From: Saxidomus purpurata
Taxonomy: Eukaryota; Mollusca; Bivalvia; Venerida; Veneridae
NCBI GenBank assembly: GCA_022818135.1
Contig: JAFMSR010000017.1
Span: 3,588,715 to 3,652,714 of the forward strand
DNA length: 64,000 bases
Direction: 5' to 3'
How positions within the stretch are numbered: position 1 is the first letter of the stretch; each line of letters starts with the position of its first letter. Positions 1 through 12,271 of this stretch are shown piece by piece. The notes beneath the pieces were generated by a model. That model had not been told where the DNA came from. It saw nothing but the letters and a program-made list of their open reading frames with translations, and searched no databases. The translations under genes and the position numbers were made by a program.

Positions 1-2200
1 TTACTTGGAGCCTCATATGAATGCATGATGCATGTAAGGGATGATTTTAATGTACTAATAGTGTTAAGGAAAAACTGTCTTGCAAACTTTAATTTTGCCT
101 ACATCTGTCTTTTGAAGGAACCAGTCATATGAACTATGATTTCATTTTGCGAATTTCGACTTTCTTTAATGTGTTGCGTAATAATAAATGCATTTTATTT
201 TCTAAAGAATAGGTAGTACCAGTGAAAAATACTTTGCCTTTTTCTGTCGAAATTTTCTGGAGTCATTTGTCATTTGAAACTACCCTTAAACCCACACACC
301 ATTCGTTCCTACCTAGATCAACTTGAATTATCAACGTAACTTTTCCCTTCATTTCACATACCACATACCTTCACATACCCTTATAGTTTCCAGTTGCTTT
401 GATTTTTTAAAACGTTTTTGTTCTCCTCATTTCGCTGACGTTTTTAATTTCAGAATTTGGGGTCATTTTCTAAATCAGATGAGAGGCAGGTGCCAGATGC
501 ACAATCATTTGCAATGTTGTGATAGTGAATATTTTAAACAATTGGAGAGGTGTCATTCATACTTTGAATTGACTCACTGGTCTGAGGGGGTCACGACTGT
601 TGGGGGGTATCATCTCTTTGGCGTATTGTCCGGAAGGTTGTAATCACAGAAAGCAAGATGCTCACCTGGTATGGGTTCATTGTTAAGAGAGTCACGAGGA
701 GGGTCATCATGGCAGAGAAGGTCATTGCGACTCAGCGGAGGAGGGGAGGGAATTCATTATTTGTTTCAAGTGCTCTTTAATTGGCAAAAATCTAAGTATT
801 CTGGATACATTAGCCCAATTTTAGATAATGTCAAGTCATCTTTACTGTGATCATTTCAGTTATTATTTGTCAAAAAATGTCAATCTACTTAACGGCAAAT
901 CATCATTTTCAACATCACAATTATTGTTACTAAAATTCACAACATCATCATCATTTTCATCATCACCTTCATTCTCATCCTCATCATCAAAATAATCAAA
1001 TGCTTCGACATTTACACCTTCCAAGAAACAGGCACTATCTCCTATTTCTCCAATGAACTCTTACACAAAATTTTGCATCTATTGTCTGTTCTGAGTCAGA
1101 AATGTCTGATAGCCATGCACTTCTAACATCTGAAACATCAGATATTTTAAGAGTTGTATTTTTGTTTTGTGCCAAAGTCAATCTGTTAGCTGTAAGTTCA
1201 CTTTAGGAACAAGCAAAAGCAGAACATTCTAAGAGTTGCTAACAATTTCAGTGACATTTAAGGAAAAATGTATTTTGAGTGACACCTTGAGACACTTCTG
1301 CTCATTCAAAATATATTTCAGATTTAATTTTCATACATTTAAATGCTACCAGACGTCGGACAAAATAGACGTAGGACTTGTAGAATGTTAAACAACCAAA
1401 TACACCTGCGGGAACCATTCTAGTATATGGCCTTCATCTTATATGATTGCACAGGTGTAGAAAGCTTTGTAACTTCCCATGATGATATGGCCTACTAAAT
1501 CAGTATTCTAACTTGCCATTTTTGCAAAAGCATCTTCCAAAGTTACATTAAGATTACAATTGTGAACACAGACCATGGATCCGAGGAAGCAAGGCTGGCC
1601 TATGTTGACAGGTGGGCTGTATTCACAGGTCATTTACTACAGATTAATAGTGCACTGTTTTCTCTAAACTTGTGATTTTAGCGGGATAGTCTTTATTCGA
1701 AAGTGGTCTTTAACACAGGTTTGAGTGTAATGATTAGAATGTGTGCTAAAACGACATGACTTCGTGAAATCTGAGCAGGTCTACACTGCATTTTCCAGGT
1801 ATTAATCGACGAATGTGTTTGTAGTATTCTAAGTACATTTGCAAGCTCATAAACTGAACAAAATGTCAAAGTAGTAATCAACAGAATAAATGTTAATGAG
1901 AACCACATTGCAAGCACGCTTATTTTTGTTAAAAGACCTTGAAATAAGTCACAAACATATTTAACGTTACAAACAATGTAGCGATTGCAGAAGGCTGTGG
2001 ACCGGCAATTGATTCTTTGCCAACGGATCTCCTGATTTCAACTAATACTTTTCTTGTGTGAAGTTGATTATTTCCAATAGGCAATCTGACTCTGTCGCCG
2101 AAAGAAGATTCCAGAAAATGTTCCGTAACATCCATTTCGTCACATCCATAAGCCGTGTAATAGTATTCGATCTAATTTTTTTCGCGTTCGCAGTCTACAC
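1..2200. other. AT-rich non-coding stretch with no recognised gene
   Basis: I see no protein similarity, tRNA or clear transposon in this stretch. The only structured piece is a degenerate ATC/TCA-rich simple repeat around 948-990. The longest open frame, 106 codons from 323, has no recognisable domain and a composition typical of AT-rich random sequence, so it is not called. The decayed LINE begins at about 2,200. Confidence 0.5.
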
Positions 2201-3504
2201 AGTCATTCCTGTCACAACAATTGAGGAAGCCAATTTTTATCCTTCCTGTCATTCCAGGGTGGTACAGACTGGGCACACATTTCCTTTGCCGTTTATACAA
2301 GACATATAACTGAAGAAGGTGTTCTGAGCATTTCGCTTCAATTATGCAAACGTATGAGCGTATTATGTCCTGTCCGAAGCCTTGATAGAATGGCTTGTAA
2401 CCTAAGTTGGTAGTTATCTTTCTGCGTCTTCGCTTTTGTACTTTTGTTTTGTAAATTTGTCCGCCATCTCATTGCCATGAACACCACAATAATCGCGTAT
2501 CCACTGACGTGATATTTTCCGCTTCTCCTTGAGCCTGTTAAGTTCTTTGGCAAGGGATGTTATTTTGGCATTAGAAAAGGCTTCTATGACTGATACAGCA
2601 TCTGTCAGAATGACTACCTGATTTCAGTTTCTGAAATTTTGACTGTTCAGTAGTTTTCGACGTCTGTATAATGGCTTCTTCGTCTGCCTCCCATTGGTAC
2701 ACTGTCTGTTGACATGCTGTCTCGAATGATAAAATACCTGCAACATCATCTTATATAGTAGCTTCGTGGTCGAGTGGTTAGATTCGCAGTAACCTCTCAT
2801 AGATTGAGAGTCTTTGTTCGGTCCCAGCTACCGATCATGTCTCTTTTCGTGAGAAAGTTTGAAGTTAGTTTCTTACGAAAGATAGCAATCTGGAACTGGT
2901 TCTTCCCTGGAATGACAGGTTGAGTAAACAACTGTGTATACATGGGCCTATGTCTCTGATGTTTACATTTGTAGTACGTTGTGTAGTCATGATCATGGCT
3001 TGTGTCATTGTTATTCTGACATTTTCATCTGCTACATTTGGTTGAAATTCAGGCACTGGAGTGCGAATACTAATGTTTGACAGGTCATCCCTCCATGGGT
3101 CGGACAGTTCCGACTCGACCTGAGGAGCTGTTGGTGGTTCAATATAGGCAACGTTTGCTCTTGTCCACGTCTTGGATTTACAGAAAAAGATCCCTCTTTT
3201 TAAACAATTCTTTCTCAGGGCGCCAAGCTTTGTTTTCATGTAAGGGTCTGGCAAGAGCTGTTACTTTCTTGTTTGCATATTTTATGTAGTGTGATGGAAT
3301 GACAGTGATGTCCTCCATTCCCTTAATTGGAGTTGTACGCGTTGCTCCAGTAATGATTCTTGAGGCTGGGTTCTGGACGTAGTTCAGCACTTGCTGATGT
3401 GTCTTTGCGGCCATCATCAAAGTTAAGTAGCTATATTCGAGGTGGGACAATGCCTCCAAGTTGTGTTCATACGATCTGTTTGTGTATGTATGTCTTATGT
3501 GCAT
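2200..3504 (-). pseudogene. Decayed LINE pol fragment (reverse transcriptase C-terminus plus RNase H)
   Basis: Read on the minus strand, 3,504 to 3,178 encodes a peptide with VQNPASRIITGATRTTPI. This resembles the segment downstream of the reverse transcriptase palm in I-group/Jockey-like non-LTR retrotransposons (typically VQN..LRIITGA..TTPI). Further along, about 2,610-2,415 encodes an RNase H stretch with LTDAVSVIEAF and then HGNEMADKFTKQ, matching the HxxNExAD signature. The frame then passes through several shifts and stops, continuing with RLRTGHNTL, another stretch usual in this region of such LINEs. A tRNA-headed SINE splits it at about 2,755-2,945. No ORF1, endonuclease domain or catalytic YADD motif is present, so the copy is 5'-truncated or broken and inactive. 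The family clade is an inference from the RNase H and linker; a protein search would settle it. Confidence 0.72.
2755..2945 (+). repeat. tRNA-derived SINE, type A (GTGGTCGAGTGG head), inside the LINE
   Basis: The head carries a polymerase III A-box-like GTGGTCGAGTGGTTAGA and a decayed B box (GTTCGGTCCC). The body ends with TGAGAAAGTTTGA and a CTGGTTCTTCCC block. The same order of blocks is found at 17,841-18,100, so this is a dispersed family. It interrupts the minus-strand LINE fragment and so is younger than that fragment's insertion. Boundaries are approximate because no clear target-site duplication was found. Confidence 0.62.
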
Positions 3505-5848
3505 AAACCAAGATCAGGAGTGAAAGTGATGTGTCAGAGTAGAATGTGTGTTGTTCATCAGTGCCATTGTGTTCATCTTGCTATGCTTCAACATCTACTC
3601 TACGTTTGTCTGTGTGGTCATATCCTCAACTTTGAGATTGGTTGTTAAAGTCACAGTTAGCAAGAAAGTATTGTTCCTACCTCTATCCTCACAAATTCGA
3701 TTCCAGTCCAAATGTTCTTAATCAAACCAACGTACATTTTCCCCTACTACTGAATAGTTTCGCTATTTAAAAGTGCATCCCGACGATTTAGTTAACTTTG
3801 GCTACCTGTCAGTTTATTGCTGTAAACCAGTTTGGTTACATGAAATGTAAACCAGTCTGACAAAAATTGACTGTGTCTCGAGATTTTATTTCAGATGTAC
3901 ACTTATTAGACGAGAAAAAGAGAATCCAATAAGTCTTATGTAACTTCATGAGCCTTTTTAAAGCCGTACTAATTATAGTGGCCGCTGAGGCTGCCCGCAA
4001 TACAAAACGCTTGCAACAAAAAGGGCGTACTTCTCTCCAGAAGGAGAGATACCACTATACTGTATATACTTGCTTATTCGTTATAACTTTTGTACCGAAT
4101 ACTCGACGATAAAACATACAACAATACAGTAAGCATTCACACAGTTCATCTTGTACATGCATTTCATCAGGGTATAAGCTATTCTTTAATACCGACATAT
4201 TTAACGTACATACGGAGTGATTTAGAGATACCCAGGAAATGTAAAGGTTCCGTTCAGCTGATATCCCGTATAGGTTGCTTCTCTTACTACCCAATTTCTA
4301 AAACTATCATTAAGAAATATGTTTCTGCTAGGTTAAAACACTGTCAAAATCGGATTACATTCCAGGTATATAGATCAAGGTCAAAACAAATAATTGTGTT
4401 TAGGGCAACCCGACCCGTATACCTATCAACCTTGACCCTACAGTTTTATTTCATCTTCACCGAAAAAAATCGTATGTCAACTTTAGATCTACTTACTTAG
4501 ATGGAACAAAATTACTTTCATGCGTCAAAAATACTTTGGTGGGGCAACCTTGGATACTGGGCAAGGTAAACTTTTTGGGGGATAGTGTCCCCATGTGCTT
4601 CTGTGCGTGAGAACTGTTTTTGATATGATATTCTCGTACAAAAACTTGAAATAAATGTTATGTTCTTTGCAAATTTTACGAAGTCGGTATCCCAGCTCTT
4701 ATGGTTAGGTATCATTGTTTATAATCGATGGTCGTCAGCGGTATCTCAAAATACTTGTCTCGGTCAAGTAAAACGCAACATTTGGCAACAAAAACACCAA
4801 ATAAAGTAAGTTAAAGGTGTAATCAGTCGTTAGTTACTTATAGTTCCATCAGGAAAACTGGCAACTTTAATTACTTTAATCATTTCCATAGGATAGTAAA
4901 GCTCAAAGTGTTAAACTGTATCATTTTCCGCAAATGTAAATGTTTTTAACCATAACTATTAATTTTAATGACTGATCTTTTCACCATTAAGAGCAAATTC
5001 GTTTACCAGAATAAAGCTGTCATCAACTGTCATAAGTTGTCATCGCAAAAAAGAGCAAAAATATGTGTATATTTTGATTTTGTAATATTCCTCATGTATA
5101 TACAGCACACGTTTTAGGTATAGTTCAGTCGTGTTGGTAACCGTATTACCAGGGGTGAACAAAGGCTAGTGTGTCTACTGAAAACATGAATTTAGTTGAA
5201 GTTCAAGAATTAAATTTGATACACGGTAATTTAACTGCCAGATCATAATCAGACTGCCGATGTCTCTAAACATATTTCGAAAGTATTGATATTGATATCC
5301 GCAAAAAAATCAGTTGCTCTCACTAAAAGTCAAACCAGCGATTCTACCGTTCATGAAAAAAAAATGGTTTGGCCGAGACTGCAGAATATCGCAGAAATGA
5401 AATTTCCACACTGCAAAATAGCTAATATTAGCTTTGAAAATTTGAGCAAAATAAGAATTCATTGATAGTGTAGAGGTACAATATGTTCATAACAAAAATA
5501 CGAACTACATATCATAGCTCGTTTCAAAAGGCGAAACTAAGAAGTTTGAAAAGTTGAATCCAAGTGAAAAGCGAAAATGATTAAGATTGACAAATGCTTA
5601 AATGCTGTTCAGCTTACGACCGCCGAGCAATTTGGGTGTATAGGACGATGCATGATGTAAATATCTGATCCACAGAAGTGCATAAAGTGATAATCAGACT
5701 CAAAAACGGGGGCTTATTATTTTCGCCCACTATTATAGTATATACCGCAGAAAGTGAAACGTCAGAAAAATTATGGACGCATGTTTTGCGAACTTTTCAT
5801 GTCTTAACGATCTGCTGTTTAAAGAGAGAAACATCAACTAAACACACT
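3505..5848. other. Non-coding stretch with no recognised gene
   Basis: AT-rich sequence with no tRNA, recognisable domain or repeat arms. The 136-codon frame from 4,090 lacks any family feature and overlaps an opposing frame of similar quality, so neither is called. Confidence 0.45.
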
Positions 5849-5949
5849 TCGATGTTGATTCCATCTGAAATGAGTCTCGAGAGCGATTAATATAGGTTGT
5901 AAGAACTTGTTTCGCAATCGAGAATAAATAAATTGGTATAAACTAACTA
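5849..5949 (+). repeat. SINE type B, 3' tail fragment
   Basis: Only the tail of the SINE seen in full at 26,463 is present. The shared blocks are GATTCCATCTGAAATGAGTC, GAGAGCGATTAATATA, TTGTAAGAACTTGTTTCGCA and AATAAATAAATT. The tRNA-like head is absent, consistent with 5' truncation at insertion. Confidence 0.75.
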
Positions 5950-6074
5950 AACACATGAGAATCCGCCGTGTACGACTTGCGTAAACAAACTATGCTTATA
6001 AACAGAAAAACCGACCGATCCAGATGCAAAGACACAATAACAATAAATGTATTTATTACAGTATTTGTGTAAGC

Positions 6075-6146
6075 GGTTCCATGGTGTAATGGTTAGCACT
6101 CAGGACTCTGAATCCTGCGATCCGAGTTCAAATCTCGGTGGAACCT
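6075..6146 (+). tRNA. tRNA-Gln (CTG)
   Basis: A 72-nt cloverleaf. The acceptor stem pairs GGTTCCA with TGGAACC, followed by discriminator T. The D arm has GTGTAATGGTTAGCAC, and the anticodon stem CAGGA/TCCTG closes loop CTCTGAA with anticodon CTG. The T arm CCGAG-TTCAAAT-CTCGG is perfect. No intron. A T-run begins within a few bases of the 3' end, as expected for a polymerase III terminator. Sequence-identical to the copy at 19,694 and the only full-length copy outside the 18.7-24.8 kb cluster. Confidence 0.96.
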
Positions 6147-8835
6147 TTATTTTTTTCATGATATTTGCCTTTATCATTATTTTTTTGTAAAAGTTCGTAT
6201 TGCTTTGATTTGTGTCTCCACATTTGAAGGAAACAATAGCTGTTTTATTTGCTCTTTTATGTTTACAGTGTTAAACCATTGTAAATTCTTTACACAGAAG
6301 CGAACAGGCGTTACTGCTAATGCAATCGGCATGGTATTGTTTTGAATGAAGTCACGAGATATAATCAAATACACAAATTATATACACAAAAGAAACTGAG
6401 GGTGGTATAACTTACATTTACACGTCACCGGAACCATATTTTGTGCTTTATCCGTTATTGGTATCCTTTCCGCCCATTTACTTGAATACTTAGTATATGT
6501 AGTTGTTACCCAATCAATCATCACCAAAATATTGATAGTTAGACAGAACGACTAAAGGAAAACTTTAGTTATGGTCCCTGGATTGCCGACGATTGGTATA
6601 GTGTTTATCGATATAATAACGAGGCCATGCAATTGTACCGTTTTATTCGGCAAACAGAAGTCCTTTTCTTTAATCTCTTACAGCCTTGATTCAATGGTTA
6701 GGATTCATTTTTAAATGACTGTTACTTTAAACGGGTAGAGGATCGCTCTGATAAATACCAGCTGCACAATTATTTGAACAGAAAAAAGAACGCAACATAA
6801 AATATAACCCATAGTAATTTACCAGTTGCCAAACTCGCACTATTTTCAGTTGCTGGCCACACTAAGAAACAGCAATGCAGAAACTAAAATTACATGTTAG
6901 TTTACTAATATACCGTGAATAATACTGGAAACGGGTTTGTTTTCTAGTGTTCAAGCAATATGGAAATTATCACGTGACTTTAAGACACGGAAAAGAGATC
7001 ATTACAATGATACACGCACAGCCTCGATACTGTATGTCTTCAATTTGGAGCATATTTCTTCACTTTCAAGTTTAAAGACCCCTGCACTCCCTCACAAACA
7101 CGCACACATCCGCGCACAAAACATTATAAGAATAAGAATCTCGAACTGCATGCATATTTTGTAAGCACATATGCATTGTAGTGAGAAATAATGCAAAAAC
7201 AGCAAAACGTTTTTTCTCTCTCTCTGTCTCTCTTTCTGTAAAGGAATGTGAAATTTTAATTGAAGTGGTCCTTTATAACACTGACGTTTATTCCACCCGC
7301 GTGTTTTACAGAAATGAAGTGCTTTGCAGTGCATGCACTCGTTGTTTTTTTCTGTATTAATTGTATTTTCGATATAACGTTCGGCTGCAGAAGTCACGTG
7401 ATGTGAGAGACTTTCTAGTTTTGTTAACTTTAAAGAGATCTTTGATAATCGAAATACGAAGTTCCTTCCCTAAATCACTGTTGATTAAATTTCATTTAAA
7501 GGACATATGAAAAGTTGTTATTTCAAGTTATAGACCAGTTACACTTTTTCTATGTAAAACCTGTCTAAAAAAACTTTTGTCAGTTCACAGAAACATTTAA
7601 TTATTACCATTTTTTCGTTATCACTTATTTATTTATAATGGAGCACCTTTTAAGGGAGTCATCACTTATTTATTTATATGGAGTACCTTTTAAGGGAGAA
7701 CACTTATGGATTCCCTATAATATAAGATAAACGAAATTTATCGCCCTTTGAATATTACAACGCGTTATGACCAGTTTGATTAATACTGATATCAAATTCA
7801 CTTGGTCTTAAACTTGTCACAATACAGTATTAAAATGTGTTACAGATATGCCTTTTAGATAATGTATCCGAAAGCTGGTAATCCTCTAAATGATAAATTA
7901 AGTTTATTCAAAATGTTTGGTATTTAGAAAATAACAGTCATATCTATAACTGTCGACTCGTGCAACGTATTAAATGCAATGAAATAATAACATTCAGTCT
8001 AACTGCATTAGCATTAGACATATTGTTGTATAAACCCCATTTTTAAATGCATTAAAGAAAAGCGCAAGAATGTTAAATATTTCTTGGTATACATTAGAAT
8101 TGTGAAAGGCCTCGAGTGTTCCGTGTAGCTAGAGATGACTGTGCAAATACAATTTGACCTTTTCGAATGCTAAATAAGTGCATGTATTCAGTATTAAAGT
8201 CAACGTTTGATACACTGACTGCTGAAATTCAATTTTGACCAGATAAAACTTGAAGCATGCTAACTACCAGTCAGTAGAAATGTCATGGTCGACCAAAGTG
8301 CTTTTTTTATGAAATGACAGGCTGGCAGGCCGACCGACCAACCAAATGGACGGATAGATGGATTCCCGTGACGGAGGTTATCCGTTTGACCACACTATAA
8401 TTTTCTTAACCCCAAACTACAATTTTAACCCCGCAATGACGGAATGAAATCTAGGAAATCCCAGACCCTAATGCCAACTGGGTGTGCAGACGTCCACCTC
8501 TCAGTATTTATAACGAACTGCGCTATCATGGTTCATCTCGCACCTGCTATATTTTTGCCTCCATTACATTTGTCTCTGCTTAGTTACTGACAGACATTCA
8601 TGAAAACTATTTTCCAATTAGCGAAACAATGCTTCAGTAAACGCTTGACAAAAAAGTTTGTTATGTGCGCACAACATTTTACAGCCAGTTTTAACTGAGC
8701 ATATATTTACAACAACATGTTTTGACATCTGTTTCATGCAGTATCTTCCTGCAGCATATCAACAGTCACGTGCCACGTGGTCCTGCAAAAACTTGGTATA
8801 TGATATTTGGTTCTTTTTTTCTATACGGATTCATT
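6147..8835. other. Non-coding stretch with a small tandem duplication
   Basis: No gene recognised. A segment containing TCACTTATTTATTTATA and ACCTTTTAAGGGAG is duplicated in tandem at about 7,619-7,700 (period about 43 bp). A short CT-rich tract lies at 7,213-7,238. The remaining sequence is AT-rich and featureless to reading. Confidence 0.5.
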
Positions 8836-9046
8836 AATTCTCGATCACGAAACAAGCTCTGATAAATTAGATTAATCGCACTGTAGATGGAATCAACCTC
8901 GGAGAGATAGCGCCAGGATGAGTGTGTGAGATTTGAAATTTATGTGTCTTGCCAGAGAGCACTTCGACGATGGCATTGGTGGGGATCGGGACCTGAACTC
9001 TCCTGTGGTGAACGTGCTACCACTATGCTCATGCCGAGTACTGCCG
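8836..9046 (-). repeat. SINE type B, degenerate copy
   Basis: Reads on the minus strand as a tRNA-like head followed by the family body. On the plus strand the tail block (TTCTCGATCACGAAACAAG) comes first, then TGGAATCAACCTCGGAGAG, TGTGTCTTGCCAGAG and the decayed B-box complement GGGGATCGGGACCTGAAC. It is more diverged than the copies at 26,463 and 56,583. Confidence 0.7.
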
Positions 9047-9514
9047 ACGCGGTAAATTCTTATTTAAACTTAACAGGTTTGTTGAGTTAAACTTAAAAAG
9101 GACCGCAAAGATATCAATTAAACATAAATATTTTTATATACATGTATCTAAAAAGTAAAATGAAATATCGAGACATCGTAATAGTGACATTTGTTTTGTT
9201 ATGTTAGCAAAAAGGTGAAAATTTGAATTAAAATGCAATATTTGCACCTAAACTGGCATTGTTTCGCGTTTCCACTATAATTCAATGCCCGTAAAAAACG
9301 GACGGTGATAGTTTTTAAACGTAAAAAGGACCATTGATTTAATACTTTACATTGACAAAAAATAATTCTGAAATGGCAGACAAATTAAACTAACATTTGT
9401 GATAATGACAAATTTTTAATGTTAAACAGAAAGAAAGTTATGACGAGTTATTTAATAATATCCTTCTTAACTCGTAAAAACGTTTATCGGTTTTCCAATA
9501 GGCCTACACGATTA

Positions 9515-10075
9515 TGGAACGCCATGACCGTCTTATCATGACTTATATACTTATATGCGGTACATATTTCATTATATGCAGTAGATCTTTTGTTATATGC
9601 AGTAGATATTTAATTATATGTGGTAAATAGTTCATTATGTGTGGTACAAATTACTTTATATGCTGTATATGCAGTACAACTCTTCTTATATGTGGTGGTA
9701 CTGTCTTTATATGCAGTGCATTTGAATTTGTGTGCGGTACAAACACCAATATATGCAGTAGATTTGTTATTGTGTGTAGTAGATAAAACGTTATACGTGG
9801 TGCTTTTTACATTATTTTCTGTGCAAACATAAATATATGTGGTAGTCGCTGTGTCCAGTGTGTGTGGTGTTTTTTTCTTTATATGCAGTGCAAGTCACTT
9901 TATATATCGTACTTTCGTAAATATACACTGTAGATCTCACATTATATGCTGTACGTGCGACTTCCTTATATGCTGTGCTTCCAGCATTATATGCGGTAGT
10001 TATGTCTTTATATTACTTGCGGTAGTTACGTCGTTATGATGATGAGATGGTTAGGATATTTCCGAACGATACCGT
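9515..10075 (+). repeat. Degenerate 21-bp repeat array, left block
   Basis: Units with the core TTATATGCAGTA recur about every 21 bp, with variants such as TTATATGTGGTA, TTTATATGCGGTA and TTGTGTGTAGTA. Because 21 is a multiple of three, one frame (9,620-9,832) stays open with a 7-residue period (LYVV, LYAV, LCAV, IYAV). I take this as a by-product of the period, not a gene. Its last 145 bp (9,931-10,075) recur in direct orientation at 15,139-15,283. Confidence 0.8.
9758..9870 (+). repeat. Inverted repeat, left arm (pair at 10,141-10,254)
   Basis: About 113 bp that match the reverse complement of 10,141-10,254 almost perfectly. The shared blocks include GTAGATAAAACGTTATACGT and ACATTATTTTCTGTGCAAAC. 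The arm lies inside the 21-bp array, so the second arm is an inverted duplication of part of that array. Confidence 0.85.
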
Positions 10076-10140
10076 AAATTGCCGGATTATTACGAATCCG
10101 GATGTTTCACAGAAATAATTATTGTGCATATAAGGAATTG

Positions 10141-10254
10141 AGCACCATACATAATGGACACAGTGACTACCACATGTATTTATGTTTGCACAGAAAATAA
10201 TGTAAAAAGCACCACGTATAACGTTTTATCTACTACACACAATAACAAATCTAC
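10141..10254 (-). repeat. Inverted repeat, right arm (pair at 9,758-9,870)
   Basis: Reverse-complement partner of 9,758-9,870, separated from it by about 270 bp. The near identity suggests a recent duplication or recent gene conversion compared with the rest of the array. Confidence 0.85.
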
Positions 10255-10957
10255 TTTTGACCTTTTAACCCCGAATGCAACCTTGATAATACAAAAGTAC
10301 TATAATGTTTAAGTACTGTCTTTCATTTGTTCCTTCTTTCTCATAAATTCAATATTCTATACCTTAACAAGTAATAGAACCTGCTATTACGAATAACGGC
10401 TGCCATTTTGGACGCCATCTTACATTTATCAAGGGCAATTAATTTTATTTACACAAGCGTATGTCTGTAAAACATTACTAATATGATATTAAACATGATT
10501 TGCTTTATCATGTAGTTTTTAATCAACAGAATAAGTCATGAGGAGAATCAGTGATTCAGTGATTTGTTTTATCATTTTGAGATACTTGTAAAAACTCAAA
10601 ATATGCTTTTTATTTAGCGCTTACTAGCTACACAATACTTAATATGTATGTTTCATTTAGGCACTATGGAACGCCATTGCCGTCTTATTATGACTTGTTT
10701 GCTTACATGCGCTAGATATTTCATTTTATCATGCCATTACTATGACAACTGCCTGAAAAAGCCTATCTGAGAACAGCAACCTTTCTCAGTCAGTGACTTG
10801 AGAACACTTCTCATTGTTTAAACCTATGGAAAAGTCAGAGGACATCAGATTGTTCAAGCTCCTCCCACTTTTTGCCGGACTACTCAGAAATAAGCGCCCC
10901 GAATTAAAATAAAAATGTAAAATAATGATTAAAAATCATAATAGTGGCATGATAAAA

Positions 10958-11107
10958 AGAATAACAGGTTACCGTCTTTTGAGAAAGGGATTTCTCAGAC
11001 TCGGCTAGATATGGTCCGGAAGGGGCTCGGTAAGCCTCGCCCCTTCCAAGACCATATCTAACCTCGTCTGAAAAACCCTTTCTCAAAAGACAGTAACCTG
11101 TTATTCT
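10958..11107. repeat. Long hairpin palindrome, 150 bp
   Basis: Two arms of about 65 bp pair around a short loop near 11,030. The left arm runs AGAATAACAGGTTACCGTCT, then TTTTGAGAAAGGG and ATATGGTC. The right arm is its near-complement, ending AGACAGTAACCTGTTATTCT. No coding potential. Such arms fit a fold-back element or a small MITE. Confidence 0.88.
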
Positions 11108-11109
11108 CT

Positions 11110-12271
11110 ATATATGCAGTAGATTTTCTATTACATGCAGTATATATTTTATTATATGTGGTAGATATTTCATTCTAACACTACTGCAAATTCTTCCTAT
11201 ATAGGCAAAGAAGGATTTGAGCGTGATATACCTACCAAGCATACCACTCTAGGCGTCCGGAACTATTTTTGACTGCTGAAATTCCCTCCCGCGTAATTTT
11301 TACACAACATGCGCTATTACATTTGGCTTTATATTGTTGTGAATGAATTAGCGTGATGTAAAACGAGTCGTAGTAAAATTTTCTACACTTCCGGCATTGC
11401 CATCAATATCAGCAACAATAAACATAAGACGAATAGCGTTTTATTTGAGGTGTAAAAAAATAACAGCGAAAATTTCATGAAATGCAAGGAATGCACGGAA
11501 TACTACGGCAGCGACTTCGTGTAAGCGCATCAAATAGTACCCCTTCGAATATTTTTTTGTTTAAATGAACGTGTTAGAATGGAAATATATTTTACTTTTG
11601 AGTGTTATACCGGTTAGTATATCACTCAAATGTGAAATATATTTCCAAATTATGTATGGTACTAGTTACTTTATAATTATGCTGTTCTTTCTTGGTTACA
11701 TGTAGTACAACTCTTCTTATATGTGGTGGTACTGCTTTTATATACATTCAAGGTCTTGAAAGACCTTGATGCATTGCATTCCAATTTGTGTGCGGTACAA
11801 AGATCAATATATCCATTGTGTGTAGCAGATAAAACGTTATAAGTTGTATTTTTTTCACATTATATGATGTACAAACTTAAATATATAACACTATGGAACG
11901 CCTTTACTGTCTTATTATGTTGTATTGTATTTTACGCAGTACATTTGCATGTATATGAGGTACATATTTAATTTGACATGGTACATTTTTCATGATATGC
12001 AGTGCCTTTTCCGTTATATATGGTGGTTATTTAATCATATGCAGTGCAAAAATGTGTATATACAGTAGAATAACCATTATATGGTGTGCAAACAACGTCA
12101 TGTGCAATACATACAACATTATGTGCAGTACAAATGACATTATATGCAGTACAAATGACATTATATGCAGTCAATGTTTCGATACATGTGGTGGTATTTT
12201 GATTATACGCAGTAGTTTTCCCTTTATACGTTGTATGTTGTTCAATAGGTGTGATAGATGTTTAAATATAT
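11110..12271 (+). repeat. 21-bp repeat array, second block, with left arm of long inverted repeat
   Basis: The TATATGCAGT-type 21-bp units resume here, interrupted at 11,200-11,640 by unrelated sequence. The part from 11,885 to 12,271, opening with CTATGGAACGCC, is the left arm of an inverted repeat whose partner is 14,775-15,131. A short perfect 10-bp stem (TCAAGGTCTT / AAGACCTTGA) lies near 11,750. The 93-codon open frame at 11,992-12,273, with an ICSxxxI-like period, follows from the 21-bp spacing. Confidence 0.8.

Noticed and set aside
4090..4500. 136-codon plus-strand frame
   Set aside because: It overlaps an opposing 79-codon frame and has low-complexity, AT-driven composition with no family match.
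9515..10075. CRISPR-like regular spacing of a short repeat
   Set aside because: The spacing is 21 bp overall with degenerate repeats and no spacer-sized unique segments, and the genome is eukaryotic.
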